Below are positions 34,701 through 43,710 of a DNA stretch of 51,337 nucleotides, one piece after another. The notes beneath the pieces were generated by a model. It saw only the letters and a list, made by a program, of their open reading frames with translations, was not told where the DNA came from and did no database searches. Source of the DNA: Bacteroides sp. (GTDB lineage: Bacteria; Bacteroidota; Bacteroidia; Bacteroidales; Muribaculaceae); contig JAAVCC010000014.1 of the NCBI GenBank assembly GCA_014802535.1, positions 83,285 to 134,621 on the forward strand, in the 5' to 3' direction. The position numbers and the translations under genes were made by a program. Within the stretch, counting starts at the first letter, position 1. Each line of letters starts with the position of its first letter.

Positions 34701-35471
34701 TTATTTGCAAATGTCGTTGACAACCAGGCCGGCAAGCATAAACCCGAATATGGCGGTGGTATGAGCCATCGTGCCGTTTATCTGAGCCTTTTTGACTTTT
34801 ACATTGTCGAGATTATCAATTGACAGCGAGTCATTTTCAGTGTCGCTTTCGGTTGGTTGTGCGCCTCGGTTTTGATATAGTTCGGGCGAATATACACACT
34901 TGAATTTTTTAGTTGGGAAAATCTTTGACGATTTAAATTTTCGGCGTAAAGCTGCTGCGAGCGGGCATCCCTGAACCTTCCAAAACTCGGCTACATCAAT
35001 GGCGGTGGCGTCCATCTTTAAGGCGGCACCCATCGATGAGAAAAGTTTAGGACGTTTACATCGGGTGGCATTGATGATGAGTAACGCTTTGTCGCGCAGA
35101 GAATCAATCGCGTCTAAAACATAATCATATTCTTCAAGGTTAAACTCATTGGCTGTTGCCTCGGTGTAGAATTGTCTGATGGCGACGATGTCACAGTCGG
35201 GATTGATTTGTCTGAGTCGGTCAGCCATAACGTCGGCCTTTACGCAACCTACGGTAGCTGTTGTCGCCGGAAGTTGGCGGTTTATATTTGACGCCTCGAC
35301 ACGGTCAAAATCGACAAGTGTTATGTGACCTATGCCCGAGCGTACAAGGCTTTCTGCCGCCCAGCTCCCGACACCACCGACACCAAAAAGTATAACTCGA
35401 GTCGAAGCTAAATGTTGCATGGCGTCGGTGCCAACCAGAAGTTCAACTCGATTGAATTTGTCGCTTGCCAT
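34701..35471 (-). CDS. tcdA: tRNA threonylcarbamoyladenosine dehydratase TcdA (E1-like)
   Basis: A 256-residue ThiF/E1-like adenylating enzyme of the TcdA (CsdL) type, which cyclises t6A37 of tRNA to ct6A. LFGVGGVGSWAAESLVRSGI is the ATP-binding loop, LVDFDRVEASNINRQLPA is the usual E1-like strand, and SMGAALKMDATAIDV and the C-terminal FGFMLAGLVV match TcdA. It is convergent with the antiporter gene (14 nt between stops). It lies just downstream of tkt but is separated from it by a strong terminator, so it is probably transcribed separately. Confidence 0.93.
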   Translation of the reverse strand: MASDKFNRVELLVGTDAMQHLASTRVILFGVGGVGSWAAESLVRSGIGHITLVDFDRVEASNINRQLPATTATVGCVKADVMADRLRQINPDCDIVAIRQFYTEATANEFNLEEYDYVLDAIDSLRDKALLIINATRCKRPKLFSSMGAALKMDATAIDVAEFWKVQGCPLAAALRRKFKSSKIFPTKKFKCVYSPELYQNRGAQPTESDTENDSLSIDNLDNVKVKKAQINGTMAHTTAIFGFMLAGLVVNDICK

Positions 35472-35480
35472 TGTGTATTA

Positions 35481-35513
35481 AAAAGAGGTATGTTTCATTA
35501 ACATACCTCTTTT
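35481..35513 (-). terminator. Intrinsic terminator of tkt
   Basis: A perfect 14-bp stem (35481-35494 with 35500-35513; AAAAGAGGTATGTT and its complement) with a 5-nt loop lies 23 nt after the tkt stop on the minus strand. A U-rich tail follows. Confidence 0.85.
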
Positions 35514-35535
35514 GTTTATCATGAGTTATGTTTAT

Positions 35536-37572
35536 TTACATTTTGATGAATTTGCGCACCTCCATCAGTATGTTTTGTGCGGTAAATCCAAATTTCTCGT
35601 CAAGCACTTTGTAGGGCGCAGATGCTCCGAAATGGTCGAGTCCATAGACATATCCATTTGCGCCTACAAGTGAACGAAGTGTAGAGGGGAGTCCTGCGGT
35701 GAGACCGAATGCCGGGGTTTTAGCCGGAATAACACTTTCGCGATATTCAGCATCCTGTTCGTTGAAAAGACCGATTGACGGAACCGATACAACTCGACAA
35801 GGAATATTTTCGGCTTCAAGAAGTACGGCTACTTCACAAAGCAGTGAAACCTCCGAACCGTTTGCTACCAAAGTGACTTTAGAACTGGGATTGTCAAGAA
35901 GAACATAACCTCCGTGACGCATTCCCTCGGCTTCGCGATAACGGTCGCCGGTGGGTGAGGGGAGATCTTTGAGATCTTGGCGCGACAAAATCAAAGCGGT
36001 TGGAGTCTCTTTGTTTTCCATTGCCATTTCCCATGCGATAGTTGTTTCGGCTGAATCAGCAGGACGGATAGCGAGGAGCGACGGTTTGCCATTGAAGTTT
36101 TTGAGTTCTTCAAGAAGGCGTATCTGGGCTTCTTGTTCAACCGGTTCATGAGTCGGACCGTCTTCACCGACGCGGAATGCATCGTGAGTCCAAACATATT
36201 TAACCGGGAGTTGCATGAGCGCAGCCATACGTACAGCCGGTTTCATGTAGTCGCTGAATACAAAGAATGTTCCGCATGCAGCTTCCATACCGCCGTGAAG
36301 TATGATACCATTCATTACGGCTGCCATTGTCAACTCAGCAACTCCGGCGTGGAGGAATGCACCCGAGAAATCTCCGTGGGTGATAGCTCCGGTTTTTTTG
36401 AGGAAAGCGTCGGTCTTGTCAGAGTTGGCAAGGTCGGCACTTGACACAATCATATTTTTAACCTTTTCGCCAAGAACCGACAATACGTTAGCCGAGGCTG
36501 TACGTGTTGCGATGTCGGCTTTATGAACGATAGATGCATAATCTATTTCGGGAAGTTTGCCGGCTATGAAATCGGCAAGCTGAGCGGCAGCTTCGGGATT
36601 TTCGGCTGCCCACTTGTTGAATTGGGCACGACGTTCGGCAACGATTTTGCGAAGTTCGTCGGCACGTTTTTTATAAAGGTCGGCAACCTCGGGGCGTATA
36701 ACCCATGGATTTTCGGGATCTCCGCCAAGATTGGCTACTGTAGCGGGGTAGTCGGCTCCCGATTTGCTGAGGGGCTGACCGTGGGTGCTGCATTGACCCT
36801 CAAAGTTTTTGCCGTCGGCAGTCACGCAGCCTTTACCCATAATTGTGTTACCGATTATGAGAGTAGGACGTTCTTTTTCGTTTTGAGCCAGGCGTATAGC
36901 GTTGGCGATAGCATCAGGATCACAACCGTTGATTTCAATAACATTCCATCCCCATGCACGATATTTTGCCGCATAGTCTTCGGTAGTAACGGCGTCAACA
37001 TCGGTTGATAACTGCACTTTGTTTGAGTCAAAGAACATAATCAGATTGTGGAGACCGAGATAGCCGGCAAGACGACCTGCACCTTGTGAAATTTCTTCCT
37101 GAATACCGCCATCCGAGATGAATGCGTAGGTCTTATGAGCGACAACATCGCCGAAGCGAGCCTGGAAAAAGCGTTCGGCGATAGCTGCACCGACAGCCAT
37201 TGTGTGACCCTGACCAAGCGGACCCGATGTGTTCTCGATTCCGCGGGCAACGTTGAGTTCGGGGTGTCCCGGAGTTACACTACCCCAAGAACGGAATTGC
37301 TGGAGTTCCTCGATTGAGAAACGACCTGTAAGCGCCAACACACTGTAAAGCATTGGCGACATATGACCGGGGTCGAGGAAGAAACGGTCACGGCAAAACC
37401 ATGATGCATCATCGGGGTCATAGACAAGGAACGACGAATAGAGAACGTTTACAAAGTCGGCTCCACCCATCGACCCACCGGGGTGTCCTGATTTAGCTTT
37501 TTCAACCATTGAAGCCGCGAGAACACGGATATTGTCAGCTGCCGAATTCATCAGCTTTTGATCGTTATTCAT
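35536..37572 (-). CDS. tkt: Transketolase
   Basis: A 678-residue TPP-dependent transketolase linking the pentose phosphate pathway to glycolysis. Features are KSGHPGGSMGGADF near the N-terminus, GPLGQGHTMAVGAAIAE, and a cofactor-site segment ISDGGIQEEISQGAG followed by FDSNKVQLS. The usual GDG is SDG here, a form I know from other Bacteroidales transketolases. The pyrimidine domain has THDAFRVGEDGPTHEPVEQ. Cytoplasmic, full length. Upstream lie a -7-like box and a TTTG at normal spacing. Confidence 0.96.
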   Translation of the reverse strand: MNNDQKLMNSAADNIRVLAASMVEKAKSGHPGGSMGGADFVNVLYSSFLVYDPDDASWFCRDRFFLDPGHMSPMLYSVLALTGRFSIEELQQFRSWGSVTPGHPELNVARGIENTSGPLGQGHTMAVGAAIAERFFQARFGDVVAHKTYAFISDGGIQEEISQGAGRLAGYLGLHNLIMFFDSNKVQLSTDVDAVTTEDYAAKYRAWGWNVIEINGCDPDAIANAIRLAQNEKERPTLIIGNTIMGKGCVTADGKNFEGQCSTHGQPLSKSGADYPATVANLGGDPENPWVIRPEVADLYKKRADELRKIVAERRAQFNKWAAENPEAAAQLADFIAGKLPEIDYASIVHKADIATRTASANVLSVLGEKVKNMIVSSADLANSDKTDAFLKKTGAITHGDFSGAFLHAGVAELTMAAVMNGIILHGGMEAACGTFFVFSDYMKPAVRMAALMQLPVKYVWTHDAFRVGEDGPTHEPVEQEAQIRLLEELKNFNGKPSLLAIRPADSAETTIAWEMAMENKETPTALILSRQDLKDLPSPTGDRYREAEGMRHGGYVLLDNPSSKVTLVANGSEVSLLCEVAVLLEAENIPCRVVSVPSIGLFNEQDAEYRESVIPAKTPAFGLTAGLPSTLRSLVGANGYVYGLDHFGASAPYKVLDEKFGFTAQNILMEVRKFIKM

Positions 37573-37638
37573 AAAAGAACGTTTAGGGTTTCAAAAAGTA
37601 TCAAATACGATATGTCATGATTACATTTCATACCGATG

Positions 37639-37670
37639 CGAAATTACAACAAAAGTTTTGTTCTGGCAAA
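37639..37670 (-). promoter_or_regulatory. Candidate promoter of tkt
   Basis: On the minus strand TTTG (37667-37670) is followed after 20 nt by TAATTTCG (37639-37646), one base away from the TAnnTTTG consensus. The tkt ATG is 66 nt downstream. Confidence 0.45.
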
Positions 37671-37712
37671 TTTAAAATCGTTTGATTATCGACATGTATA
37701 TAAAATAGCAAA

Positions 37713-37740
37713 GGCGGACTCTTTTTATAAAGAATCCGCC
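37713..37740 (-). terminator. Intrinsic terminator of rpmH
   Basis: A 12-bp stem (37713-37724 with 37729-37740, one wobble pair) with a 4-nt loop, 24 nt after the rpmH stop on the minus strand. A moderately T-rich tail follows. Confidence 0.75.
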
Positions 37741-37764
37741 GGCTATAATTTTACCAAGCGAGCA

Positions 37765-37920
37765 TTATTTGCTGGCGATAGAGTCAGAAACGGTCAAGCG
37801 AGCGCGACCTTTTGCGCGGCGACGAGCAAGTACTTTGCGACCATCGGCAGTTGCCATTCTTTCGCGGAAACCGTGCTTGTTAACTCTCTTTCTGTTAGAA
37901 GGTTGAAATGTTCTTTTCAT
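37765..37920 (-). CDS. rpmH: 50S ribosomal protein L34
   Basis: A 51-codon gene read directly from the minus strand. The protein begins [20 protein letters not shown] and continues [20 protein letters not shown], the L34 consensus, followed by a short tail ending SDSIASK. It is a highly basic structural protein of the large ribosomal subunit. Unlike in many bacteria, no rnpA or dnaA is beside it here. It has its own promoter and terminator. Confidence 0.97.
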   Translation of the reverse strand: MKRTFQPSNRKRVNKHGFRERMATADGRKVLARRRAKGRARLTVSDSIASK

Positions 37921-37963
37921 TGCCGTTATATATTTCGTTATTGATTTACTATTTTACGGACTG

Positions 37964-37994
37964 CAAAGGTAGGAATAAATTTTTAAATATGCAA
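37964..37994 (-). promoter_or_regulatory. Promoter of rpmH (-7 TACCTTTG)
   Basis: TACCTTTG on the minus strand (37964-37971) fits TAnnTTTG exactly. A TTGC (37991-37994) lies 19 nt upstream, a plausible -33 box. It is 43 nt before the rpmH start codon. Confidence 0.6.
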
Positions 37995-38082
37995 TCAAAA
38001 TAGAAAATAACAGTCCTTTTTCATTGTATTTAATGACAAATCGAATGTATTGTGTAGAAAATAGACAGACAATTGGTATTGT

Positions 38083-39540
38083 TTATAATGACTTCTTTAA
38101 TATTATTGCTTGTGCTTTATCGTATTCGAGATTTGGCATTTGGGCTCCGACCGGTGCTCCTATGTATGTTGGATCGCAGACGATAAATTTACGACCTCCA
38201 ATTATCATTGCGTCACCATTAACATCTTCATCGAAGTAAACAGCAGTTGCTAAGTGACCGGGGTAGTAAATCAACGCAACATCAAGACCAAGCAGATCTC
38301 GTATTAGACGAGAAAATAAAATCGATCTATCTTCACAATCACAATATGGATAATATAGGGTTTCTTCGGCGAAGAATGCTCGGTCGTGTCCCCACACCTT
38401 ATCATCATATTCATAAACGAAACCTGTCTGAACCCAATTCAATAGCATTTCAGCTGCTTGAAGTTTGTTTTTACCTGTCAAATATTTATTAAGTGAGGGG
38501 TATAGTTTATCTTTTGTTTTCTTTGCTAAAGGTGTGTTGGCATACATTGCCCATCTTGTCATTGGGTTACCGTCAAGATTGGAAGTCGGATATGTATTGT
38601 AGAAATCTATAAGCTTTTGAGGCACAGAACTAACAATATTCATCTCATTATTCATATTTGATGTTAATGTTCGTTCATCTGACATATTGCCCCCTAACAA
38701 TTGTTCTTTATCGATATTCAATGATAGCGGTGTTTCGCTATCAAAGACTGCATTGCAAATACTGATTGAGTTGGAAGGCTCACCAAATGGGTAGAAAAAT
38801 ACACCGTCAACATCAAAATATCCTTTATTGTATATTTGATGTTTACTGCCATATAACATCATTAGTCTATCGCCATCCACAGCCAATCTCATTTGATAGC
38901 CTGATTGACAATAGAGAAACGAAGTTAATAATGTTGACTCATTAGGATTATTAGAAAAAGCTTTGCCGACCTCGGCCAAAAAAAGAAGATAAGCCCAGTC
39001 TGATAGATTATATCTTATGCGAGCTTCAAGACAATCTCTTATTGTGTTGTTAATTTCGTCGGTGCAAAGGGTTTCCCAACCATCAGCAATAGATTGTGGT
39101 TGGACGTTACGAAGTCTCAACTTTATTTCCTCTGGAAACCGTACTTTTGCTGAAATGCCGTAGAAATCAAAAGAGAGTACATTTTCATAAACTACCGGTT
39201 GCTCATAGATAGGTTCAATAGGTTTAGGCTGAGGCTCAGGGATTGGTACCGGAATCTCTTCGGGATTAACGACGACAGGATTTGTCTCGTTATCCTTTTC
39301 GTAGGGCTTGGGAGGGATTGGCGTAACATTTGGAACCGGAATCGGTTTTTCTCCGGAATATTGAGCCCATGCATCTTTCAAAAACTGAATGTACTTCTGA
39401 TTACAGTTATCTCGAAATGAATTATATTCTTGATGTACTTCCTTTTTGAAGTTGGAATATATATCAGCTAAATTTTGAGACCAAGATCTAATGGGTACTA
39501 CTAAATATATAATAAATACAGGTATTATTCTAAAAATCAT
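38083..39540 (-). CDS. Secreted transglutaminase-like protein with Pro-rich linker
   Basis: A 485-residue protein. A hydrophobic N-terminus (about 4-18) ending SWSQ suggests a signal peptide. A proline-rich linker follows at about 65-117 (IPVPNVTPIPPKPY and more). The C-terminal part has a transglutaminase/papain-like triad: C402 in YCDCEDRSILF, H429 in YPGHLATAV and D456 in VCDPTY. Such folds act as proteases, peptidases or acyltransferases; substrate unknown. It overlaps the AbiGi-family gene by 11 nt, so the two are coupled. AT-rich. Confidence 0.78.
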   Translation of the reverse strand: MIFRIIPVFIIYLVVPIRSWSQNLADIYSNFKKEVHQEYNSFRDNCNQKYIQFLKDAWAQYSGEKPIPVPNVTPIPPKPYEKDNETNPVVVNPEEIPVPIPEPQPKPIEPIYEQPVVYENVLSFDFYGISAKVRFPEEIKLRLRNVQPQSIADGWETLCTDEINNTIRDCLEARIRYNLSDWAYLLFLAEVGKAFSNNPNESTLLTSFLYCQSGYQMRLAVDGDRLMMLYGSKHQIYNKGYFDVDGVFFYPFGEPSNSISICNAVFDSETPLSLNIDKEQLLGGNMSDERTLTSNMNNEMNIVSSVPQKLIDFYNTYPTSNLDGNPMTRWAMYANTPLAKKTKDKLYPSLNKYLTGKNKLQAAEMLLNWVQTGFVYEYDDKVWGHDRAFFAEETLYYPYCDCEDRSILFSRLIRDLLGLDVALIYYPGHLATAVYFDEDVNGDAMIIGGRKFIVCDPTYIGAPVGAQMPNLEYDKAQAIILKKSL

Positions 39541-40240
39541 TTAATATCTGTTTAATTGTAAGAATTTTAGAAATAATAATGGATATTTTCTCTTTTGTTT
39601 GATCTGCATAAATATTTCTTAATGATTCTATTAATTTAGCTCGTTTAGACTCATCAGGAATAATTAAGTATTGAATTGAGTCAATATCTAATACTAATCT
39701 GTGGGTATTAGTGATGACTGAATATTCATCGGGGTTAAATTGCTCTTTTTTATTAAGAGGAATTATGATTTTGTCTTTTGATAAACTTGGCACGTGTCTC
39801 CATTCTCGTTCATCATAGAATTTTTTAGAACTAATATTCCCATTTTTATCAATAGCTTTTCCAGAGACCTTTTTTGCCAACAATAGTTTATTAATTCCAG
39901 AATCAGTTATGGTTGCATTTTTTAGATGAGTTAAGAGTCTATTTATATATTGGAATTCAAAAGAAGACGTTGCAATATATTGAACAGGTGTGATGGACTT
40001 ATGACTATAGATCCATTTCCTGCTTACACCTATCCCATATCCGCCATAAAACTTTGTATGATCTTTTATCATTGATAATGGGATATCACAAAAACATACC
40101 ATTGGAACCGCAAAGTCTATGAATTTATTTCCCCACCCATATTCCTTACAGTACCGTGGCCAAAATCCTTTTTTTAGAATATCTTCTAAGAAATTTATGT
40201 GAGACGTAAAATGGAATAGAGAATTAGAACTAATTTTCAT
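39530..40240 (-). CDS. AbiGi-family (abortive phage resistance) protein
   Basis: A 236-residue protein with the AbiGi pattern (PF10899): LFHFTSHINFLEDILKKGFW at the N-terminus, VPMVCFCDIPLSMIKDH, YGGYGIGVSRKW, then FYDEREWRHVP. AbiGi was named as half of the lactococcal AbiG phage-resistance system, where the partner AbiGii is the presumed toxin. No AbiGii is adjacent; the overlapping partner is instead a secreted transglutaminase-like protein. No signal peptide. A role in defence is inherited from the family name and is not shown here. Confidence 0.72.
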   Translation of the reverse strand: MKISSNSLFHFTSHINFLEDILKKGFWPRYCKEYGWGNKFIDFAVPMVCFCDIPLSMIKDHTKFYGGYGIGVSRKWIYSHKSITPVQYIATSSFEFQYINRLLTHLKNATITDSGINKLLLAKKVSGKAIDKNGNISSKKFYDEREWRHVPSLSKDKIIIPLNKKEQFNPDEYSVITNTHRLVLDIDSIQYLIIPDESKRAKLIESLRNIYADQTKEKISIIISKILTIKQILNDF

Positions 40241-40274
40241 AACAATATATTTTAATTAAAAATAAAGGGTGATA

Positions 40275-40354
40275 CCGAACTCAGATTTTATTACTATATT
40301 CATTTAGTATTAGTGTATATTATGATATTAATAAATCGACATTTCTGAGTTCGG
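40275..40354. repeat. 11-bp perfect inverted repeat between AbiGi and caspase genes
   Basis: CCGAACTCAGA (40275-40285) and TCTGAGTTCGG (40344-40354) are perfect complements 58 nt apart in the AT-rich 135-nt gap. The spacing is long for a terminator and no T run follows either arm. It could be an operator pair or the ends of a small insertion. Confidence 0.6.
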
Positions 40355-40375
40355 CACACTCTCTGTTATAGCATA

Positions 40376-41794
40376 TTATCTTAATGTTTGATTTCTCCAA
40401 TTATCATTATCTTCGTCATAGAGCGTGACAGGAACCTGATATTTACCATTTTCTACTAATGACGTTCTCTTCACTTGGGTGGTAATATAGTCAGTTAATT
40501 CTCCAAGTTTTACATCGCCGTTTGTTTCTTGAAGTTTCTTTAAAAGGAAATATGTCATGAGTCCATGACCTTTAGATGTATAAGGGTATGCAGTCTGATC
40601 TCCTTGAGCTGCTGAAACAACGACGAGGTTACCTGTAGGTTTGTCCTCTTTTACCTTTATTGCAACACCACGAGCTGATGCGAGCATATGACCATCTTTT
40701 TGCGCTCCACTAAAGCAAGCATCAAGAAATACAATTAAACTTTTGGCATTTAATGAACCTAACTGACTATATAAATCACTCAATTTTAATGCCGTAGTCG
40801 GGTCTGAAGCATAGCCATCCACTGGTAGAAGATAACCTTCTTTATTATTCTCGTCAGGAATGCCGTGTCCAGAATAATGTAAAATAATTTTAGCATCACC
40901 TTCGTAAGCCTCACTGATATCTTTAATTTTATTTAATGCGAATTTTATATCGCTTAAAGAGGCATTCTCAAGTCGTGTAATATGATTTTCTGGAACTCCA
41001 ACTGACATTCTTAGGTACTGTTCAAAGACTTTCCCATCGTTATGTGCAAATGGAACATCTTCTACTTGTTTGTAATTTTCATTTGAAATTATTAATGCAA
41101 ATGTATTGTCAGCGGTTTTTTTTGTGGTAGGAATATCAATATCAACATCACTCTGAAGTGTTCGAGAACCTAAAAGTAGAGATTCATTTTCCGAGTTGGC
41201 TTGATTTTGAATATTATTAACTTTAAAATGAGAAAGTACAATTTCATTTTTAGGTAGATTCAATGCTGGAGAAAGGGATTGGTCTACTCGAAAATCGTAT
41301 AATTCAGCTGGAACGCCTGTCTCCATTCTAAATAACGCATATTCTCCATTTTCTAAAGTTGTAATAGGATAGACTTTGTATATTTCATCTGAGATTTGTT
41401 CAAACCGTAAGCCGATTTCGGAAATTTTAGTCGAACTTCCACTATATGCACCTGTAGATTGGTATGTTAACTCTCGAGTTTGATTCTTTTTGGGGTTTAA
41501 TGGAGCCAATTTCCATGATTTAATAGGCATGTCTTTAGGGCTTTTAATATAAAAATAAACTGCACCCATAGGAAGAACTAATTCCGAGCGACCACCATCG
41601 ATTACAAGATTTGTTTTAACTTTTGCTCCATAAGCTGCAAGAATAGCAGCTCCTCTAATCTTGTTTCCAAGTGTTACTGCTCGCACCGTGGGCTCAAGTT
41701 GTGAATGTGAATTTAAAACATAAACTTCCTGCGCTTTAATATTAAAGCATGTAAGGAATAAAATTGATAACAGAAGGATAAATTTAAGATTCAT
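40376..41794 (-). CDS. Secreted caspase-like (peptidase C14) protein
   Basis: A 472-residue protein with a signal peptide (about 1-21, ending IKAQ). The N-terminal half (about 22-220) is beta-rich with no known family. The C-terminal caspase domain begins near 228 (DNTFALIISNENY). It has the catalytic dyad: H310 in LHYSGHGIPDE and C360 in FLDACFSGAQ. Metacaspase/orthocaspase proteins cleave after basic or acidic residues. The signal peptide places this one in the envelope, unlike the cytosolic caspases of antiphage systems. It overlaps the DUF4384-like gene by 11 nt and ends the operon. Confidence 0.87.
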   Translation of the reverse strand: MNLKFILLLSILFLTCFNIKAQEVYVLNSHSQLEPTVRAVTLGNKIRGAAILAAYGAKVKTNLVIDGGRSELVLPMGAVYFYIKSPKDMPIKSWKLAPLNPKKNQTRELTYQSTGAYSGSSTKISEIGLRFEQISDEIYKVYPITTLENGEYALFRMETGVPAELYDFRVDQSLSPALNLPKNEIVLSHFKVNNIQNQANSENESLLLGSRTLQSDVDIDIPTTKKTADNTFALIISNENYKQVEDVPFAHNDGKVFEQYLRMSVGVPENHITRLENASLSDIKFALNKIKDISEAYEGDAKIILHYSGHGIPDENNKEGYLLPVDGYASDPTTALKLSDLYSQLGSLNAKSLIVFLDACFSGAQKDGHMLASARGVAIKVKEDKPTGNLVVVSAAQGDQTAYPYTSKGHGLMTYFLLKKLQETNGDVKLGELTDYITTQVKRTSLVENGKYQVPVTLYDEDNDNWRNQTLR

Positions 41795-42659
41795 TTTTTT
41801 TAATTGTTAAAGAAATTTGTGATACAGTTATGTTATTATTTTTTAGTCTTAATTTTGATAACCAATTATTAAATTGATTTAGAGTCGTATATTTGGGGAT
41901 ACTTTCTTCTTTTTCTTTTTTTAAATTTGATTTATGAAACATAGATGGAGAAAAAATGATAATAATATCATTAAATTCCTTACTGTTATATGAAGAAAGA
42001 GTGTACTCATCGACAAGTTTTTTATCAATACTTGTTTTTTCTTTTGAAAAAAAGAAATATTCAGTATCAGCTGTAATTCGAAAAGCATTTTCAGTGTCTT
42101 TTCTATAAGGCAAAAGACAAAAAACATTTTTATCCGATATTAAAAATACACTTAAATACCCCGATACGGGTGATTTGAAATAGAGATATAAATCATCTCC
42201 ATTTATAAATTCTGTGGTGGCGTAGTTTATATTTGGAGCATTCTTAAGAGGCATAGCTTCAAATTCTATCTTATGATCTAAAACTTCTCTAATTAAACCT
42301 TGAACTTCACATGTGACTACCACGCATCTATCATCAAAGGAAATATTATATTTCGGATCAACAAGGGATTCAATCCATTCTCCTTTAACGTCACTTCCTC
42401 CTACAGAAAAGAAGTGGGAGTCGGTTTCTCCGTTTTTATTTGAAACAATAGTTGAAGTACTTTGAGAGACAATGGTTCCAAATTCATCAGCAATTGCTTG
42501 AATCTTTGCACGATCAAGTGCAACTCGTTTTGCCTCTTCAACCGACATTGTTTCGGGGGCATAATAGGTGTATGTCGCAGAGACTTTTGCAACTCTCTGC
42601 GAATAACCTATCATTATTTGTAATAGTGAAAGAATGAGAAGAAACTGTCGTTTCATCAT
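41784..42659 (-). CDS. Secreted protein with LPP20-like and DUF4384-like parts
   Basis: A 291-residue protein with a signal peptide (about 1-20). Residues 30-135 resemble LPP20-like envelope proteins (MSVEEAKRVALDRAKIQAIA is typical of this group). Residues 148-250 look like DUF4384: GDDLYLYFKSPVSGYLSVFL followed by LISDKNVFCLLPY. DUF4384 domains are common partners of caspase-like proteases in Bacteroidetes and cyanobacteria. It starts right after the stop of the LPP20-like gene upstream and overlaps the caspase gene by 11 nt. The exact function is unknown. Confidence 0.72.
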   Translation of the reverse strand: MMKRQFLLILSLLQIMIGYSQRVAKVSATYTYYAPETMSVEEAKRVALDRAKIQAIADEFGTIVSQSTSTIVSNKNGETDSHFFSVGGSDVKGEWIESLVDPKYNISFDDRCVVVTCEVQGLIREVLDHKIEFEAMPLKNAPNINYATTEFINGDDLYLYFKSPVSGYLSVFLISDKNVFCLLPYRKDTENAFRITADTEYFFFSKEKTSIDKKLVDEYTLSSYNSKEFNDIIIIFSPSMFHKSNLKKEKEESIPKYTTLNQFNNWLSKLRLKNNNITVSQISLTIKKNES

Positions 42660-43337
42660 TTACCAACCAAGAAGTTTGTCAAGTTTGCCATGTAATGAGT
42701 CTCCACGAGCTTCAAGCTCTTTCTTAACAGCATTTTTAGCAGCGGCTTTTGCCATTGCGTCACTATAGGCAAGACGAATCAATACCTCTTTGTTTTTGCC
42801 GTTGACATCTCTATATGTTTCAACAATCGGAACAACTCGACCGATGCTTTGAGAAATAAGATTTTTGCTTGCCATAACGCTACGGGTTACAGAGGCTGCT
42901 TCGCTTTGATCCATCTGCTCGTTGGCGACTGTATTCTCGATAAGAGCTGTGATTTCTGTTTGGATTTGTCCTGCAAGGTTTTGTTTTGCAAGTTCAAGAG
43001 CCTGCATTTTAGCTGCATCATAGTTGCCACCAACGCTCATAGCTTCAGCCATGATAAACTGAGGGAATCCATCAGCATTATACTGATATTGCATTTGGTA
43101 TGCTTTATCAAGCTGTTTCTCAAGAGGTAATGCACCCGGGGCAGTTTTCCAACCTTCTTTGGTGAGTTTTTTTGCCTCTTTACGGGCTGCTTTACTTGCT
43201 TTCTCGTTTAATTCTTTTTTTGAAGCTTTAGCAAGTTCAAGGCGTTCTTTGCGCTGTTCTTTTGCCGATTGGGCGTAGCTAATGCCGGAAGCTGAGACTA
43301 TCAGCAACGTTGCAAGTCCAAGAATTGTTTTTCTCAT
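42660..43337 (-). CDS. LPP20-like periplasmic protein
   Basis: A 225-residue protein with a signal peptide (MRKTILGLATLLIVSASGIS, cleaved after YAQ). A Lys/Glu/Ala-rich helical segment follows (about 22-60), then an LPP20-like domain in which EAMSVGGNYDAAKMQALELA is the recognisable stretch. An upstream start at 43385 is in frame but would bury the signal peptide, so the ATG at 43337 is chosen. GC content is higher than in the two downstream genes, so this may be a core gene to which the caspase block was attached. It abuts the DUF4384-like gene. Confidence 0.75.
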   Translation of the reverse strand: MRKTILGLATLLIVSASGISYAQSAKEQRKERLELAKASKKELNEKASKAARKEAKKLTKEGWKTAPGALPLEKQLDKAYQMQYQYNADGFPQFIMAEAMSVGGNYDAAKMQALELAKQNLAGQIQTEITALIENTVANEQMDQSEAASVTRSVMASKNLISQSIGRVVPIVETYRDVNGKNKEVLIRLAYSDAMAKAAAKNAVKKELEARGDSLHGKLDKLLGW

Positions 43338-43395
43338 AGTGATGACTGTGAAATAATGTTTGGTGTCGGAAGATCCACAGTCCAACGATTAGGGG

Positions 43396-43710
43396 AAAAA
43401 AAGAGCGCGAGGATCTGTATCAGTTACTCGTTCCACGAATCGAGGCCTTAGCATTGCCTATTGTAGTTGAACGAGCAACGCGGAGCCTCACGCCGTATGA
43501 TATATGTCGCTGAGAAAATGTATCACTACACACTCTCACATAGGTATATCATACCCCGAAAGGCGCCTATCGTTGCCTCATCCTTGACTACAATAATAGA
43601 AGTTGCTAAGTTCCGATCCGTCAAGAACAAGCGTCGATAAACGCTCTTATAATATGTTTGTTGCACCCCGCCACGTTTCCCCATATCGGGACTCCGCAGA
43701 CGATATGCAT
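43396..43710 (-). ncRNA. Candidate structured non-coding RNA, 6S-like rod
   Basis: About 310 nt without a convincing ORF. On the minus strand a -7 box TAATTTTG lies just upstream (about 43714-43721). The sequence then folds into a 5' hairpin (43683-43688 with 43701-43706) and one long rod of nested stems: 43401-43407/43642-43648, 43411-43415/43615-43619, 43447-43453/43604-43610, 43458-43467/43587-43599 and a perfect 10-bp stem 43495-43504/43545-43554. It ends in seven U. A closed rod with internal bulges and a segment GGCTCCGCGTTGCTCGTT near the apex recall 6S RNA, but it is longer than most. RNase P and tmRNA signatures are absent. Confidence 0.5.

Noticed and set aside
35699..37317. Several plus-strand open frames opposite the transketolase gene.
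   Set aside because: They mirror the codon pattern of tkt, which is unambiguous, and match no family.
40376..41794. The caspase-like gene as part of a known cytosolic antiphage system (gasdermin or CRISPR-caspase).
   Set aside because: It has a signal peptide, and no gasdermin, CRISPR or NLR-type gene is adjacent.
43396..43710. The structured intergenic RNA as RNase P RNA or tmRNA.
   Set aside because: It lacks the conserved RNase P core words and has no tRNA-like ends or tag reading frame.
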